Assembly: GCA_030549205.1 (NCBI GenBank)
Contig: JAUKTV010000006.1
Coordinates: forward strand, 1,258,501-1,322,500
DNA: 64,000 bases
Source of the DNA: Apiosordaria backusii
Taxonomy: Eukaryota > Ascomycota > Sordariomycetes > Sordariales > Lasiosphaeriaceae
Reading direction: 5' to 3'
Position 1 is the stretch's first letter. Each line of letters starts with the position of its first letter. A program made the translations under genes and the position numbers. Below, in pieces: positions 12,235 to 23,352 of the stretch. Below the pieces are notes generated by a model. That model was not told the DNA's origin. It was given only the letters and a program-made list of their open reading frames with translations, and did no database searches.

Positions 12235-12290
12235 TTTAGATGGTAGAAGAAAGTTGTTATAAAGTGCAAAGATGTCGCGTCGTATAGAAA

Positions 12291-12336
12291 GTAGGTCACT
12301 TGCTGATATGGGTCACTTGCTGATAATGTACGTTAT
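12291..12336 (-). repeat. Right terminal inverted repeat of the Fot1-like element
   Basis: Reverse complement of 4177-4222 with three transition differences. It carries the same doubled GTCACTTGCTGAT motif. The right arm has more C and G than the left, so it has suffered less RIP. Confidence 0.9.
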
Positions 12337-14560
12337 ACTGGTTCACCACACTCTCTTCCTAGGCATAGATCCCTGTAGTTCAGTGCCTATGATTTTATTA
12401 ACAGAGCATAGTTCCCTATTTCTTTTTCTTTTGCAGGGTATAGTTCCCTATACTTGCCTTCCTTCGGTGTTACCTTACACCATACCTCGCAGTTCAGGGA
12501 CCCCAGAGTCTTTACAGTAATTGCTTTCACCTACCCGACAGGGCCTAATTAACTGGCCTGCCGGCGGGTGTTCCCGTAAATATGAAGGGGCGGTCTTTCG
12601 GAACTGCAACGTATTGGGCGCGAACAAAGTCTAGAAATTCTAAAGAGGTAACTATGTAGCGTCTCTTTAATGCCTGCGACAGTAACAAAGCAATGTAGCA
12701 ACCTTAACATTTCTCGACTTACTCCTAAACTTCCGAGTTTCGACAGCTACAGAGTCGCCCAGCCGCCGAACAACTCAGCCCTGCCGAACGAGCCAGCTAA
12801 GTAGCCGAATAGGTCGATTAGCTAAATAAACGTACATTACTACTTTTTCAAGTAAGTAGTTAGGAAAGTAACAAATATTACAATAAGAATAACCTCGAAT
12901 GTATTTAGAATGACATTTTAATGGAAGGTCGCCTAACGTAGTAATATTAAAGCTAATGTTAGGTATGTTTGTTCAGACGTAGATCCCGTCTTTACTTCGA
13001 GCGATTTTTAGAAGGTCGACTTCCAGGCACAACTCGAAGCTCTTTAAAGATGAAGATAAGTGGAAATATATATATATCTGATGAAACGATCATCGATATA
13101 TTTACTGAGCGAAGCCTTTAGTGCGGTCTAAAGAAACGATTTAAGGACCTAAAAAAATCGATTGAGAGATAGTAGGCAGCTATATAGAAGGCCTTAGTAC
13201 CTTGTTTAGAAGAAAGATACCCTTTAGTATATAGTTTATTTATAAAGAAGTATAAGTAACTTTGCATAAAGGGTAAGAAAAAGAAGTAGAGCGCTATTAA
13301 GGCTTGAAAGCTTTAAAGATCTGCTAACGCTAGTGTTTATAGTAGAACTGAGTCTATAGTAATAAGCCCTTTTTTTAAGCCTAAATATTGAGAAAAATAA
13401 AATATATAAGGATAGTAACGACCTTTTTAATAGATAGCAATGTATATAAGGATTATCTCTTTTATATTTAACTTATAAATAGTTCCTATTTAAGATTGCC
13501 TTTAAATAAAGACCGTCCGATACCTTTACTTTATAAACGCTAGTCGGCGTTTCTTTAAATAAAAGCCTATATATCTTTATATATTAACTAGCTACTTTAT
13601 ATTTTAACTATACCTTTACGTTATTTACTATTGCTTTTCCTCTTCTTATTTAATTTACCTTTAACTATTCTTAACTCCGCTACTTTTATATTTACCGACA
13701 TTTACTACCTACTCTATATTAACTAATATATTTAAAGTTTATAGCCTTTAAACTAAAAAGTAAATCCAGTTTCTATATCGGCAAGAATTATATAATTAAA
13801 CCTTTAATAGCTCTATTTTCTTCTATAAAAAGTCAAAAGTTATAAAGTTATCGGTAATACCGATAAAAATAGAATCCTTAATAATATAAATATAAATTCT
13901 ACCTTTTAAGTAGGTCTTTTAACCCTTCCTTCTTTCCCCTTACTTACATTTTTAACTTAATATACTTACTAATAGTCCTAAAGAAAATAGGCCAAAGGCA
14001 ATATACTTTATAGCTATTCTGTTTATATAGTACTATAGATCTATAACTATTAAATCTTAACGCCCTTTATCCCTTAAAGTTAATATATACCTATTAAATT
14101 AATCTACTAAATACCCTTACTATTCCTTAATATATATTCCTCTATTAAAGAAACAGTAAAATAAAAACTCAAATAATAGATAAATAGTCTACTATATATA
14201 TTCTTGCCGTCTTTATATAATCTTTAAATTATAATAATTAAAGCTATTTAACTAAATATTTATAAATATACAATTTATAAGTATCTTCTTTTATTAAAAA
14301 AATAGATAAATTTATCTATATTTAAAATTACAATTTTAATATAAATAGTAGTTTTAGTAGATTTGATAACAGGCTACTGGTATATACAAGGAGAAAACAG
14401 AAGTCATAATCAGTTTTAGTTGCGGTAAGTATAGCCGAACGGTCCTTAGACCCACTTTAACTTAGGGTAATGCTCACTGCACTTATCTTTTACTTACCTT
14501 ATAAGACCAATACGGACTGAGCTAAAAATTTTGTCAGGTATGACTATATAGGTATTTGTG
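12337..14560. other. Flank of the transposon and a second AT-rich RIP relic
   Basis: From 12337 to about 12830 the composition is normal, with a repeated short motif CATAGTTCCCTAT (near 12363, 12408 and 12438) but no supported gene. From about 12840 to 14400 it becomes AT-rich with TA-dense sequence like the RIP-hit transposon. Short segments such as ALVPCLEERYPLVYSLFIKKYK (plus, about 13190) look like decayed coding sequence, but I could not assign a family or find ends. Confidence 0.4.
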
Positions 14561-15835
14561 TCGAGTGTGAGAGATGAAGAGGCTGGCAGATGAACGTGGC
14601 ACCACCATGAGATTGATAAGACCATCAGGCTTGCATCTACAGTGTCCCACATGGCACCACCAATGTGACAATCGGAATTGTGTCTATTTGCATGTTCCTT
14701 TGTCTAACTTATCTAGATATTTATGCAGAGGTAACTGCACTGCTAGATACCTGATGAAGCGTATGCCCCAATTCTATTCGCATCATCCATCGCCTCGGGA
14801 GAAGCCAATTTGTCATCTCACTGCCACACTTCAAGCTTGAGTCTATGCGGTTCCAGAAATTCAGAATTACATATTTGCTCATAATGATTTAAGCGGAAAA
14901 ATGAAAGGGGGTGTGAAACACAGGTAACCCGGCGTCATGGGAAGATGTGGAAATAAGACAGCGCCACGCGAATCTTGGAACAAAGTCTAAATAACATCAT
15001 CCCTGAAGGCCGGGCTTGCATCATGCCATGTTTACGAAACAATAATGGACTTGCGAAACTGACCCAGCTCCCGACGGTGGTCTGGCCCTCCGCACTAACT
15101 TGGAGTCGGATTGCCCTGTAATCACCGCAAATACAGTGCTTGCATAAAGCGGCTGTTCAAGTATGGGAACCAGAGAATAGGATCCTCGAACAATGTAGCC
15201 GGGCATGCAAGGGAGAGCCGGAAGCACATTGATAAGGTATTATACCTTATGCATGCTCGATTTAATATCTTCTGTGTCTAAGGTATGGAGGTCGATGCTG
15301 ACCTAGGTAATGCGGCCGACTTATTTTCAGTCAGCCGACAATGTCTTTAGCAAAGGAACCTTTGTTTACTTTGGTCAGGGGCAGCCAAAGACGGCTTTTT
15401 TCAAAAAGTCGCAAATAATCAAGAGTAGAATCACGAAAAGATGCCGTGAAATTCAGGGAAACCAGCAAATCAATTTCGCACTCAAAACTAGGTACTGAAA
15501 GATCTCAGACGAAAAAAGAAAGCATCCTTTTCAAAATCTCCCAGAAAGGAAGATAGATCCAAAGACTCGAGAAGAAACTACCACCACCACAACTAAGGTA
15601 CTATTCACCATCCACCACCCCTGCCATCCTTCTCCCTCTCCCTCCAAGGTCCTCGGTTCATCCGTCCTCCGAAAATGAAAAGCGAGCACACAAATCAAAA
15701 AAAGAGATCATCATCATCATTGGCCCCCTTTACGTCCCTCCTATTCCTGTGCCCACATCTTTTCCTTTTTTTCTCTCCCTCACTAACCTCCAGAAGAAGA
15801 GAGTAGCAGTAGCCAGTTTCTTGGTGGGAAGAAAC
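14561..15835. other. Intergenic, no supported gene
   Basis: Normal base composition but only short ORFs (60-90 codons) with no family signal and no coherent splice structure. It marks the change from the RIP-hit left part to the gene-rich block. Confidence 0.4.
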
Positions 15836-15931
15836 TTAACGGCAGAACTGCCAGTTGGTGCGGAAGATGACGTGAATGCTGCCGTCGAAAGCGTCCACCT
15901 GGAAAGAATGGTCGGCGTTAAACGGCCCTCG
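15836..15931 (-). other. Orphan coding-like tail, possible exon or gene relic
   Basis: On the minus strand a 31-codon frame ends at a TAA (15836-15838) with the sequence DAFDGSIHVIFRTNWQFCR. The hydrophobic/aromatic run ending in W-x-x-C resembles the C-terminal pattern of DUF4360-like secreted proteins, and the tail lies about 260 bp downstream of one. Upstream in frame the sequence degrades into simple repeats. It could be the end of a lost paralogue, an alternative last exon or chance. Confidence 0.25.
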
Positions 15932-15959
15932 TAATTAGCCCTCTATTCTTTTTTCTAAT

Positions 15960-16184
15960 GCATTCATGATGGTGATGATGATGATAATGGTGGTGGTGAT
16001 GTATATGTGAGGGTGTGTGTGTCAAGAGATTAGTGTGAGAGCATGGGTATCTAGCAGTGGTGTGTTTTTCTTTTCCCCTGTGCCGAAGGACCTTGTTTCT
16101 TTTGTTTTTCTGAATGGAGAGTGGTGGCAAAATGGTATGGTAGAAAAGTGTGGGTGATGTGTGGGTAGGTAGGTAGGTAGGTAG
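15960..16184. repeat. Microsatellites (GAT/GGT, GT and GTAG tracts)
   Basis: A GATGATGGTGGT-type tract lies at about 15965-16003, a GT tract near 16012-16022, and a (GTAG)n run of five units at about 16163-16184. They fall in the 3' region of the DUF4360-like gene. Confidence 0.7.
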
Positions 16185-16190
16185 GCCAAC

Positions 16191-16950
16191 TCAGGCGCTT
16201 GCCGTGGGAACGCAACGGCGCCACTTGAGCGCGAGCTTTTGGGGAGCACTAACAGTCATGGTTCCGAAGTAAGGGGTCGCAAGAGGAGTAATGCGGATCT
16301 CGGAGTTGACGTTGAGGATGGCGGTAGTCTTGCCGCAGGCGGAGAAGGACTCGACACCGACGCCAGCAAGCATGTTGTAGTTGTCCTCGTAAGGCGCGAC
16401 AAGGTTCTTCTGGAAAACCACCTCCTGGCGAGCGTCGCCAGAGAAGGTGTAGCCGGCGCGGACGGTACCGGTCTGGCCCTGGGCGAGGGAGGCATAACCG
16501 GTGAAGCGGGTCTCAACGATGGAGAATCTAGCAGTGGAGGGCATCAAGTGTCAGTACAGGCGCATCTTGCGTGCAATCAAGGGACTGGAGGAGCAGGGTT
16601 GCCGCTGTTGGGTGTTTCTGGGTGTTTCTGGGTCAAGTAGTAGACTTGACTCACTGGTATCCCGAGGGGAACTGAAGGTTGATGCTGATACGGCAGTTCT
16701 TGCGGCTGTCAGTGGCGGGGCTGGTGCCAGGGCCTGCAGAGACAATGTATTTGTCAAAGGCAACATCGAAGATGGTGCCGGTGGCATCAACGTTGACAAA
16801 GGCGTGACCAGCAGGGCAGCCAGTGCCGATGGCAGTGACACCGAGAATCTTGATGTCGCTGGCGTCGGGGACCTGAGGAGTGATCAAGGTTTGGCGCTCA
16901 ATGACGGCGGCCGAGGCGGCGCCAGCAAGGAAGAGGGCGGAGAAACGCAT
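16191..16950 (-). CDS. DUF4360-like small secreted protein
   Basis: Two exons, 16950-16655 and 16527-16191, with an intron at 16528-16654 (GTGAGT...CTAG), give a 210-residue protein. The first ~14 residues (MRFSALFLAGAASA) are a signal peptide, followed by a short VIERQ pro-segment typical of fungal secreted proteins. The mature part has GTGCPAGHA near its start, the NCRISINLQFPSGYQ block at the splice junction and a C-terminal LKWRRC, the cysteine pattern and layout of the DUF4360 family. Function of that family is unknown; secretion is inferred from the signal peptide. The splice is supported by reading-frame continuity (YQ-FSIVETRFTGY). Overlapping ORFs on the other strand are shadows of this GC-biased gene. 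Confidence 0.85.
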
Positions 16951-17164
16951 CTTGAAGGGTTGGTTTTGAACTGAAAGCTAAAGCTTAAAGACTCGAGTGA
17001 AGAAGGAAGAGTGGTGGAGAAGTAGTGGGGATGAGATGGTGAGTGAGGATGAGGATGGGGAATTTGAATCTCGAACTCGGGATGATCAAGGCTCTTTTAT
17101 ACACGATTCTCTTGAATTGGATTCTCTTGCTGAATTCTCCCTAGGCTGCAGAGTTGGTGATGCT

Positions 17165-17464
17165 CTAGTCTGAGAACGATACCAAAGCAGTCAACGGACC
17201 TCGTCTCCGAGCCTTGTCCGTGTCGCCATACCGGTTCTGGTCGTCGACGAGACAGAATTCCACCTCCCATCGGCCTTCCTCGTGCCCGAGTATCACGTCA
17301 CAGTCAATACTGCGACCCCCGCTTGCTAGTCTCGTGATTCTGTGATATCGACCAGACTCACCACGGTGGACTTTGTAGCTCAGAATAGTGTCACGGTCAA
17401 AATAAGGTTGATTAAAAGGGAAGATCCATGTGAGTCTGGGGCCGTCAAGTCCCACTGATGGCAC
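17165..17464 (-). CDS. Hypothetical 99-residue ORF
   Basis: An uninterrupted frame encodes 99 residues with a protein-like middle (DCDVILGHEEGRWEVEF, then DDQNRYGDTDKARRR). It lies 215 bp upstream of the DUF4360-like gene, on the same strand. No signal peptide, membrane segment or family motif is seen. It may be an exon of a larger gene or spurious; expression data would decide. Confidence 0.25.
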   Translation of the reverse strand: MPSVGLDGPRLTWIFPFNQPYFDRDTILSYKVHRGESGRYHRITRLASGGRSIDCDVILGHEEGRWEVEFCLVDDQNRYGDTDKARRRGPLTALVSFSD

Positions 17465-18872
17465 AGCAATTTACCCCAGAATAGCTTACAGTCTCACTTC
17501 CCGGGTTCCATGTGCCCAGTCTCGACCGCGTTGTTATTTTTGTCGACATTTTCATCAAAGTTAATATCTGTTTACTTCTTGGTGGGCTGGCTTACCAGGT
17601 GGCTGGGCGGTGTCAGTCTCTGTCAAACTCACGGTAGCACGGCCAAGTAGCAGCCTTGCGGCGAAGAACATCCGCTTGAGCCGTTCTGTTGGTCGACGAG
17701 GTACGAAGCAACCTGATATTGTTACGGTGCTGTTGTGCCTGGCGCCTCGCGGGACGCCCATGTGCTGGGTCCTACGGACAGCGACGTCGCCAGATGCGAC
17801 GTTTTTCAAGTCGACTATTGGCGCGCGAGCTCCGCTGTACCTAGATAGGTAGATACATGGATGCTCCGGCATCCCGCAACTCTCGCGCTTTGGTAGTCGG
17901 TCCGCATACACGGATGCCTCCATCCGACATCATTCAAGGAGGTCAACCACAGGCACTAAACTGCGGTTCGAGATTGCCTAAGGTAGGCCGTATCAGACTT
18001 GGTCCTAAGGTAACTTCCTCAAAACCCCGGCACCGTAATGCTGGACCGGGACGTTGAATCGCCAAGGGTCTTGGCCAGATGCCGTCTGTTGGTTCAAGGG
18101 TCCTGTAAGGGAACTCACGATGTCACTATCACGACAATCGAGCCACCAGATTGGCTGGCCCTATCCGGTACCGAGAGAGCCACAATATCGGCCTCGGAAG
18201 ACCACACACCATCGGAGAGTTGGGAATCTAGACGAAAACGTTAAACTTTGTGTGGGGAAGTGGTTTCTCAACGTCCTGGACTGTCTCCTTTGTTTTCGGC
18301 TTTGTTTTTGGCCTATGTTGAGATAATTGCAGAGCCGCTCACACTCGGGAAAACCACAGGTTGATGTCAGCCCAGTCAAATAAATCAACTGCATGTGAAG
18401 CGGGAGAGCGTTTGGTGGTTCGTGGTATCATCGCTACCTGTCTGCAGGGTTCAACGTCGATGCTTTCATCTACGGATAAAGTCAAAGATGCTCTTGGCGC
18501 CTGATTTTGGTCCATTCTCCCCGCAAAGCTCTTGGGTTGTGCATGCGCCTGCTATTTCCAACAAACGAGGTAATCCGGGGCAAGTCACGGTGCCATGTGC
18601 CGTCTAATTCTGTCTGCAGGTCGCACCCAACCTGGGTCTGGTTTTCACCCATGTGTAAGCATCAGGTGTTGTTGTGATCAAAAGAGCCTCGAGCTTTGCT
18701 CTTCCCCTCGAGCATAGGTACCGGTGAACTTGAGGCCGACATAGCCGGGCTCTTTGCACGAGAGACGAAGATGGGGAAAGGACTCGGAATTTTTACGAGA
18801 TTCTAGGACAAGTTCCAAATAGCGTTCTTTTCTGTCTGCTGACCTGCCAAGGCTATATGTACATTGATTGCA
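17465..18872. other. Intergenic, no supported gene
   Basis: About 1.4 kb of normal composition. Overlapping ORFs of 60-120 codons occur on both strands, but none has a coherent motif or splice structure. The right end is the 3' flank of the ADP-ribosylglycohydrolase gene. Confidence 0.4.
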
Positions 18873-19946
18873 CTATGACGGGGACAACAGATACTCCACA
18901 ATTCCCGCAAACTCCCTGCCATATTGTAGCTTCTCTTGCCAGCGCAGTGGTATCGCGTTGACCCCATCACGGGCCCCGACGAGACCTCCTGCAATGGCGC
19001 CGTTAGTATCCGTGTCTCGTCCTACTCTCACGACATCAACAAGAATGTCCTCCAACGACCTTGGGTCAAACATGGCGGCTACACCAAGCTTGAGAGACTC
19101 CAACACATATCCTGACGCCCCCAGCGGCAGCTCTTCTCTAAAGTTCTTTGCGCCTCTCGGTCCCTTGAGGGCAAAATCGTCCAGCTTCACCCTATACCTG
19201 CCCCCCTCCATGGCCCTCTGCACTTTGCCGACTGCGCTTTCGATGCGGCCCCCGCCTCTTCCATCCCTCTTCTCTTTCTCCCCAACACCCTTCAATGCCT
19301 CCATCCCAGCTTGCCAAGCTTCCTCGGCTGTCTTTCTTTCCACCAAACTCCTCACCATGGCATTGTAGGCCACACAGCTGACAACGCAGCAGCTATCGTC
19401 ATGCGTGACAGCCGAGATTGCCACGCTTTCATCCACCATCTTCTCCGGGTCGAGTTGAAAGAGCGCGGTTGGGATGCACCTCATCAAGCTCCCATTGCCC
19501 GCCCTGCCTTCCCCGGCCCCTGATTTTTTGACATCCCCGTGAGCCTTGAATGTGAGAATCCCATGTGCGGTGGCCCCTCCGATATCCCTCGGCTTGGTGC
19601 CCTTGACTCTGCCAGGCCAGTCCCGCCCCTCAAACCAGTCGACAAAGTACCAGGCCGCCTTTTCTACCACCCCTTCCCCCTTCCCTGCCTTCTGCCTCGC
19701 CTCGGCGTAGTAGGCAAGCAGAACGGCCCTCGTGAGGTCGGTGTCGTCGGTTGCATCCCCTGCTTTCCAACCGAAATGGCCACCTCCGATGATGTCCCGG
19801 AGCGGAGAGGGGAACTTGCGCTGGATCTCTTCCCAAGACATGAATTCCAGCGTTGCGCCGAGGCTGTCGCCAGCGTGGACGCCAAGGAGAGCGCCCAGAA
19901 CGCGGGAGGGGTCTCTTTTGTCTTCCTGCACGACCGCTGTTGACAT
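18873..19946 (-). CDS. ADP-ribosylglycohydrolase family protein (DraG/ARH-like)
   Basis: Intronless, 357 residues. It starts with RVLGALLGVHAGDSLGATLEF, the family's first glycine-rich block. The Mg2+-binding motifs are present in order: GDATDDTDLT (about residues 62-71), GNGSLMRCIPTAL (about 149-161) and, near the C-terminus, GRDTDTNGAIAGGLVGA (about 312-328), which carries the last metal-binding aspartates. Enzymes of this family remove ADP-ribose from modified proteins or small molecules; the exact substrate cannot be read here. Length fits the family and all metal ligands appear intact. No N-terminal signal, so cytosolic or nuclear. The ATG at 19946 is the first in frame and lies just before the conserved start. 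Confidence 0.92.
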   Translation of the reverse strand: MSTAVVQEDKRDPSRVLGALLGVHAGDSLGATLEFMSWEEIQRKFPSPLRDIIGGGHFGWKAGDATDDTDLTRAVLLAYYAEARQKAGKGEGVVEKAAWYFVDWFEGRDWPGRVKGTKPRDIGGATAHGILTFKAHGDVKKSGAGEGRAGNGSLMRCIPTALFQLDPEKMVDESVAISAVTHDDSCCVVSCVAYNAMVRSLVERKTAEEAWQAGMEALKGVGEKEKRDGRGGGRIESAVGKVQRAMEGGRYRVKLDDFALKGPRGAKNFREELPLGASGYVLESLKLGVAAMFDPRSLEDILVDVVRVGRDTDTNGAIAGGLVGARDGVNAIPLRWQEKLQYGREFAGIVEYLLSPS

Positions 19947-20423
19947 GGTGTCGATGTGATGCTTGAAGTGGAACTTGGAGATAAACTGATTCTGGTGGTG
20001 ATCGACAACAACGGAGATAGTGACGATAAGAGCTGCTTGGTGGTGATAACAGGGCAGTGTCGTATAGCGTAGCTGTAAACGCGGAGGCCTTGTTCCGTGA
20101 TGAAAGAGGGAGGAGAAAGGGAAAACAAGGGACCAAACGGGCGAGCGGGGTATGTATCCGTCGCTCCCTGTCAGGCTCCCTCGGGCTCACTTATACATTA
20201 CAGCCTGAGGCACCGCCCCACTGAGCTGAAGATGGACGAACTGGATGTGGTTGGACTAGCAAAACACCCAAGGAGGCTCTTTATTCGCATCTATCATTAC
20301 GTTATCATCATTTTCACATCAAAAAAGACCCTAGGCTATGCAACCGCTATGCCATCGCCATGCTTCCTTCAATCGCTATGTCATACAGTACCGTGATAAT
20401 GGACAGGCAGGAGCGGCGCAGCT

Positions 20424-22855
20424 TCAGTTGACCACGCCCTCTCCGCCCTCTTCGACTTCACTCAGCTTCAATGCCTCGGACACGTCGTTGACAAAGTGAT
20501 CCTCGCCACCTGCCAACTCCGTGATCCCACTGCGAACCAGCGTCCTGCCCACTTTGGAATCCCGAGATGGAACCCGACTAAAGAAGATTCTGACCCCCCT
20601 CTGCCGGTAATCCCTCACAATCTCCTCCAAGACCTGCGCACCGCTCCCATCTAGCCCTGTGACACCATGGATGTCAAAGATGATGTTTCTGTTGGAGTCT
20701 TCCCTGCGAAGTCTGGGCAGAGCGGGGTGTGCCATGCTCGTCCCGTACAGCTCCAGCCGTCTGAGTCTTGTCTTGAGCTCACCGGTGTTGGCAAAGGTCA
20801 AGGGCTCTGGGATCTTGACGATCAGGCATCCCTCAATGAACTCGAGCCTGTCCGGATTGGCCTCGGCATTCTCGAACCGATTGGTGCCGGGAATGCGACC
20901 CAGGATCTGAATGCGCGGGCGCGTGGCATGCCGGATGACCTGCAGGAGTGACAGAAAGACGCCAATGGCCATGCCGAGCGTCAGGCTAAAGAAGATTGTG
21001 GCCAGCAGAATTGTGAACATGAGACCGAGCTCGTTCCACGCGTGGATCTTGAGAAAGAAGGAAATGTCGTGAGGGCATTCCTCAATCAGTGACCAAGCAA
21101 CGACAGAAATCAGGGATGACAGCACCGGTTTCTGCAGCGTACAAGTCAGCATTTGGTTAAAGTCATCAAAGTGTCTTGCAGGGCACGTACCGGAAGATAA
21201 TAGAGGTAAGGCAAGCAGAAGGAGATGCAGAGCAGCGTCAACCCGCTCAGAATGATGGACGACATGGGTGTTCTTCCTCCAGTTGACCTGTTCACCTTGC
21301 TCCTGCCATAGCCGCCAAACCCCGGCAAGCTCATAAAGCATCCGCCAACAATATTGGCGACCCCCAACGCCACAAGCTCCCGGTTAGGACTGAGTTGGAT
21401 TTCAGCAAACGATGCGCCACCCAGACTCTTGGCGGCAACAGATGACTCGAAGAAACCCAGCAGAGCAATCAAGAAGGAAGTGCTCATGGCTTCCCGGATA
21501 TACACCATGTTGGACCACTTGAACGGCCAGCGGAAAGTGAACGACCGTCCGCTTGCTGCTTCCACCTTGCCCAAGACGGCAACACCGGCCTTGTCCCATT
21601 CGAAACAGTACGTCAGAAAGGCCGCCAAAACCACCACCAAGAATCGATCCGGGATATATGCCACCCCCGGATATCTGGGCTGCAGCCTCCTCTTGATCTC
21701 GCGGCAAACCATAATCACCACAAAGCTCGTGGCAGCCACAGTAAAGGTCAGGGTGTGCGCCTTGTCCAGGTTCCCAAAGATGAACCGCAGCTTGTCGACA
21801 CTGCTTGCGTGTCCAACGCGGGCCTCTTCGGCCAGCTTCTGCAATCCCAACTCTGGGATGAGCTGGTCGACCGCAATCACGGCGCCAATGGCGCTGATAA
21901 AGCCCCTGAGAAACGGTCGGGACAAGACGCTATCCAGAAACCCAAGCCTCGCAACACCGGCAATCAACACCATGGCGCCCGCCAGCCCAGCCACAATACC
22001 ACAAATCCTCGCGTGCAGCATCGCATCGTTATCGCCCCCTTCCCCTTTGTCAACACTGCCCTTGATCACCGTGCCGACCAGGAGCGACCCCGCTGCCTCT
22101 GGCCCAACGATCATGGCCGGGCAGCTCCCGAGGAGAGCGTATATCAACGGGTTGAAGACAAACGAATAGAGCCCATTGATCGGCGGCACATGAGCCAGGT
22201 TGTCCGCCAGCGACAGCGCCATGGGCACATACATTCCCGCCACCGTTAGGGCGGCCACAAAGTCTCCCTTGAAGTAGCTCCAGTTGTACTCCTTGGCCCA
22301 GACCAGCACCGGCATGTAGTAAGACATGTACATGAGCGCATTGTCCCGGATGCCGTGGCGCTCAGCAAGATCCCTACTCGTGCTCATCTTTTTGCTCCGC
22401 ATCCGCGCCGCCCACGTCTTTGGCCTACTGCGCCGCCGCTGTTCATGTTCTCGTCCGGGCCCCGAGGCCGAGGTTGTCGCCGGCTCGGCTTCGCTCTCGG
22501 ATTGCGCCGCGCTGTCGCCCTCTCTGCCCCCGCCGAGGAAGGATTGGGGACTGATGGGGCGAGGGGAGAAGGTGCCGTGGTGACAGGGACCTTCGTGGAC
22601 AGGGTCATGTTCCCGAAAGTCGAGGGCCGAGCCGAGGAGGGCGGTGGCTTCGGTTGGGTTTGCGCTCGAGCGACTCGGGCCGGCCGAGTGGCTGCGGTCA
22701 AAGTAGCCGGCTTGGTCGGGGGAGGAGGAGAGGCCCGAGTCGATGGATCCATACGACGACCCAGCTGTAATGCTCTGTCGGAGACCGCTCGGGTTCGTTG
22801 GGGCGTGGGGATTACCCGCTGCCATGTTGGCTTTGCGACTTGTGTGTACAGTCAC
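20424..22855 (-). CDS. SulP-family anion transporter with C-terminal STAS domain
   Basis: Two exons, 22855-21191 and 21131-20424, around a 59-bp intron (GTACGT...GCAG), give about 790 residues. The ~150-residue N-terminus is polar, basic and Ser/Pro-rich. The membrane core begins near YNWSYFKGDFVAALTVAG and includes the SulP signature region NPLIYALLGSCPAMIVGPEAA. About 10 further hydrophobic segments follow, with the intron falling between YLYYLP and KPVLSS. The cytoplasmic STAS domain holds IIFDIHGVTGLDGSGAQVL. The long polar N-terminus and the signature resemble yeast YGR125w-type SulP proteins more than high-affinity sulfate permeases, so sulfate as substrate is not certain. Start could also be the Met 10 codons downstream. 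Confidence 0.9.
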
Positions 22856-23352
22856 TTACTTGTACATACAAAGAGGAAGGAAGGTGTGAGTGTTATTGGG
22901 CCATCAATTCAGAAATAGTTGCCAATGTTGCCAATGTGGAGGAGCGGTCAAGTCGAGGCGTTGGACAGGGGAAATGTCCTATACAGTACGTAATAGCGTA
23001 TCAAAATATGCAACGAGGCTTTGAAAAAGAGGCAAGGCAGAGCAGCGCGTGAGCAGTGTCGACGAATGACTTGCAAGAGCTGACTGGATTTGGGGGCAGC
23101 AGGAAATATGCGTTTATCCAGTGTCAAACCGACCCCGCAGTCTTGGTGGTTTCATTGCGCAGCCAATCAGCAAGAGGAGTTTGTCAACTGACTGTTTCAT
23201 CAGTGCTTCACTTACTTACATAAGACCAGATGAATCTGTGTAGGAGGCAACATGAGCACGAGTAAGAATTGTCATTATCCAATATATCCTACATACCTTA
23301 CCTACATACCGTACCTATATCCTCGTCATTAAGTTCATCCATACCGAGCCAA
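22856..23352. other. Intergenic
   Basis: 5' region of the SulP gene and 3' region of the next gene. A CATACCTTACCTACATACC-type pyrimidine-rich run lies near 23290-23310. No gene seen. Confidence 0.5.

Larger units (their letters stand above)
4180..12333 (-). mobile_element. Fot1/pogo-type (Tc1/mariner superfamily) DNA transposon, RIP-decayed, carrying a nested LTR element
   Basis: The ends are matching terminal inverted repeats (4177-4222 and 12291-12336), and the element proper is flanked by a TA dinucleotide on each side (4178-4179 and 12334-12335), the target site of this superfamily. A decayed transposase with a pogo/Fot1-type DDE domain reads on the minus strand. Removing the inner copia insertion (5431-11716 plus one AAAAT) leaves about 1.86 kb, the usual size for Fot1-like elements. 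The few arm differences and the stops in the transposase are transitions typical of RIP. The element is dead. Confidence 0.9.

Noticed and set aside
15918..16130. His-rich minus-strand ORF
   Set aside because: It comes from a GAT/GGT microsatellite with no other coding signal.
16239..16974. Long plus-strand ORFs (133 and 157 codons) opposite the DUF4360-like gene
   Set aside because: They are antisense shadows of a gene with a signal peptide, a clean splice and family motifs.
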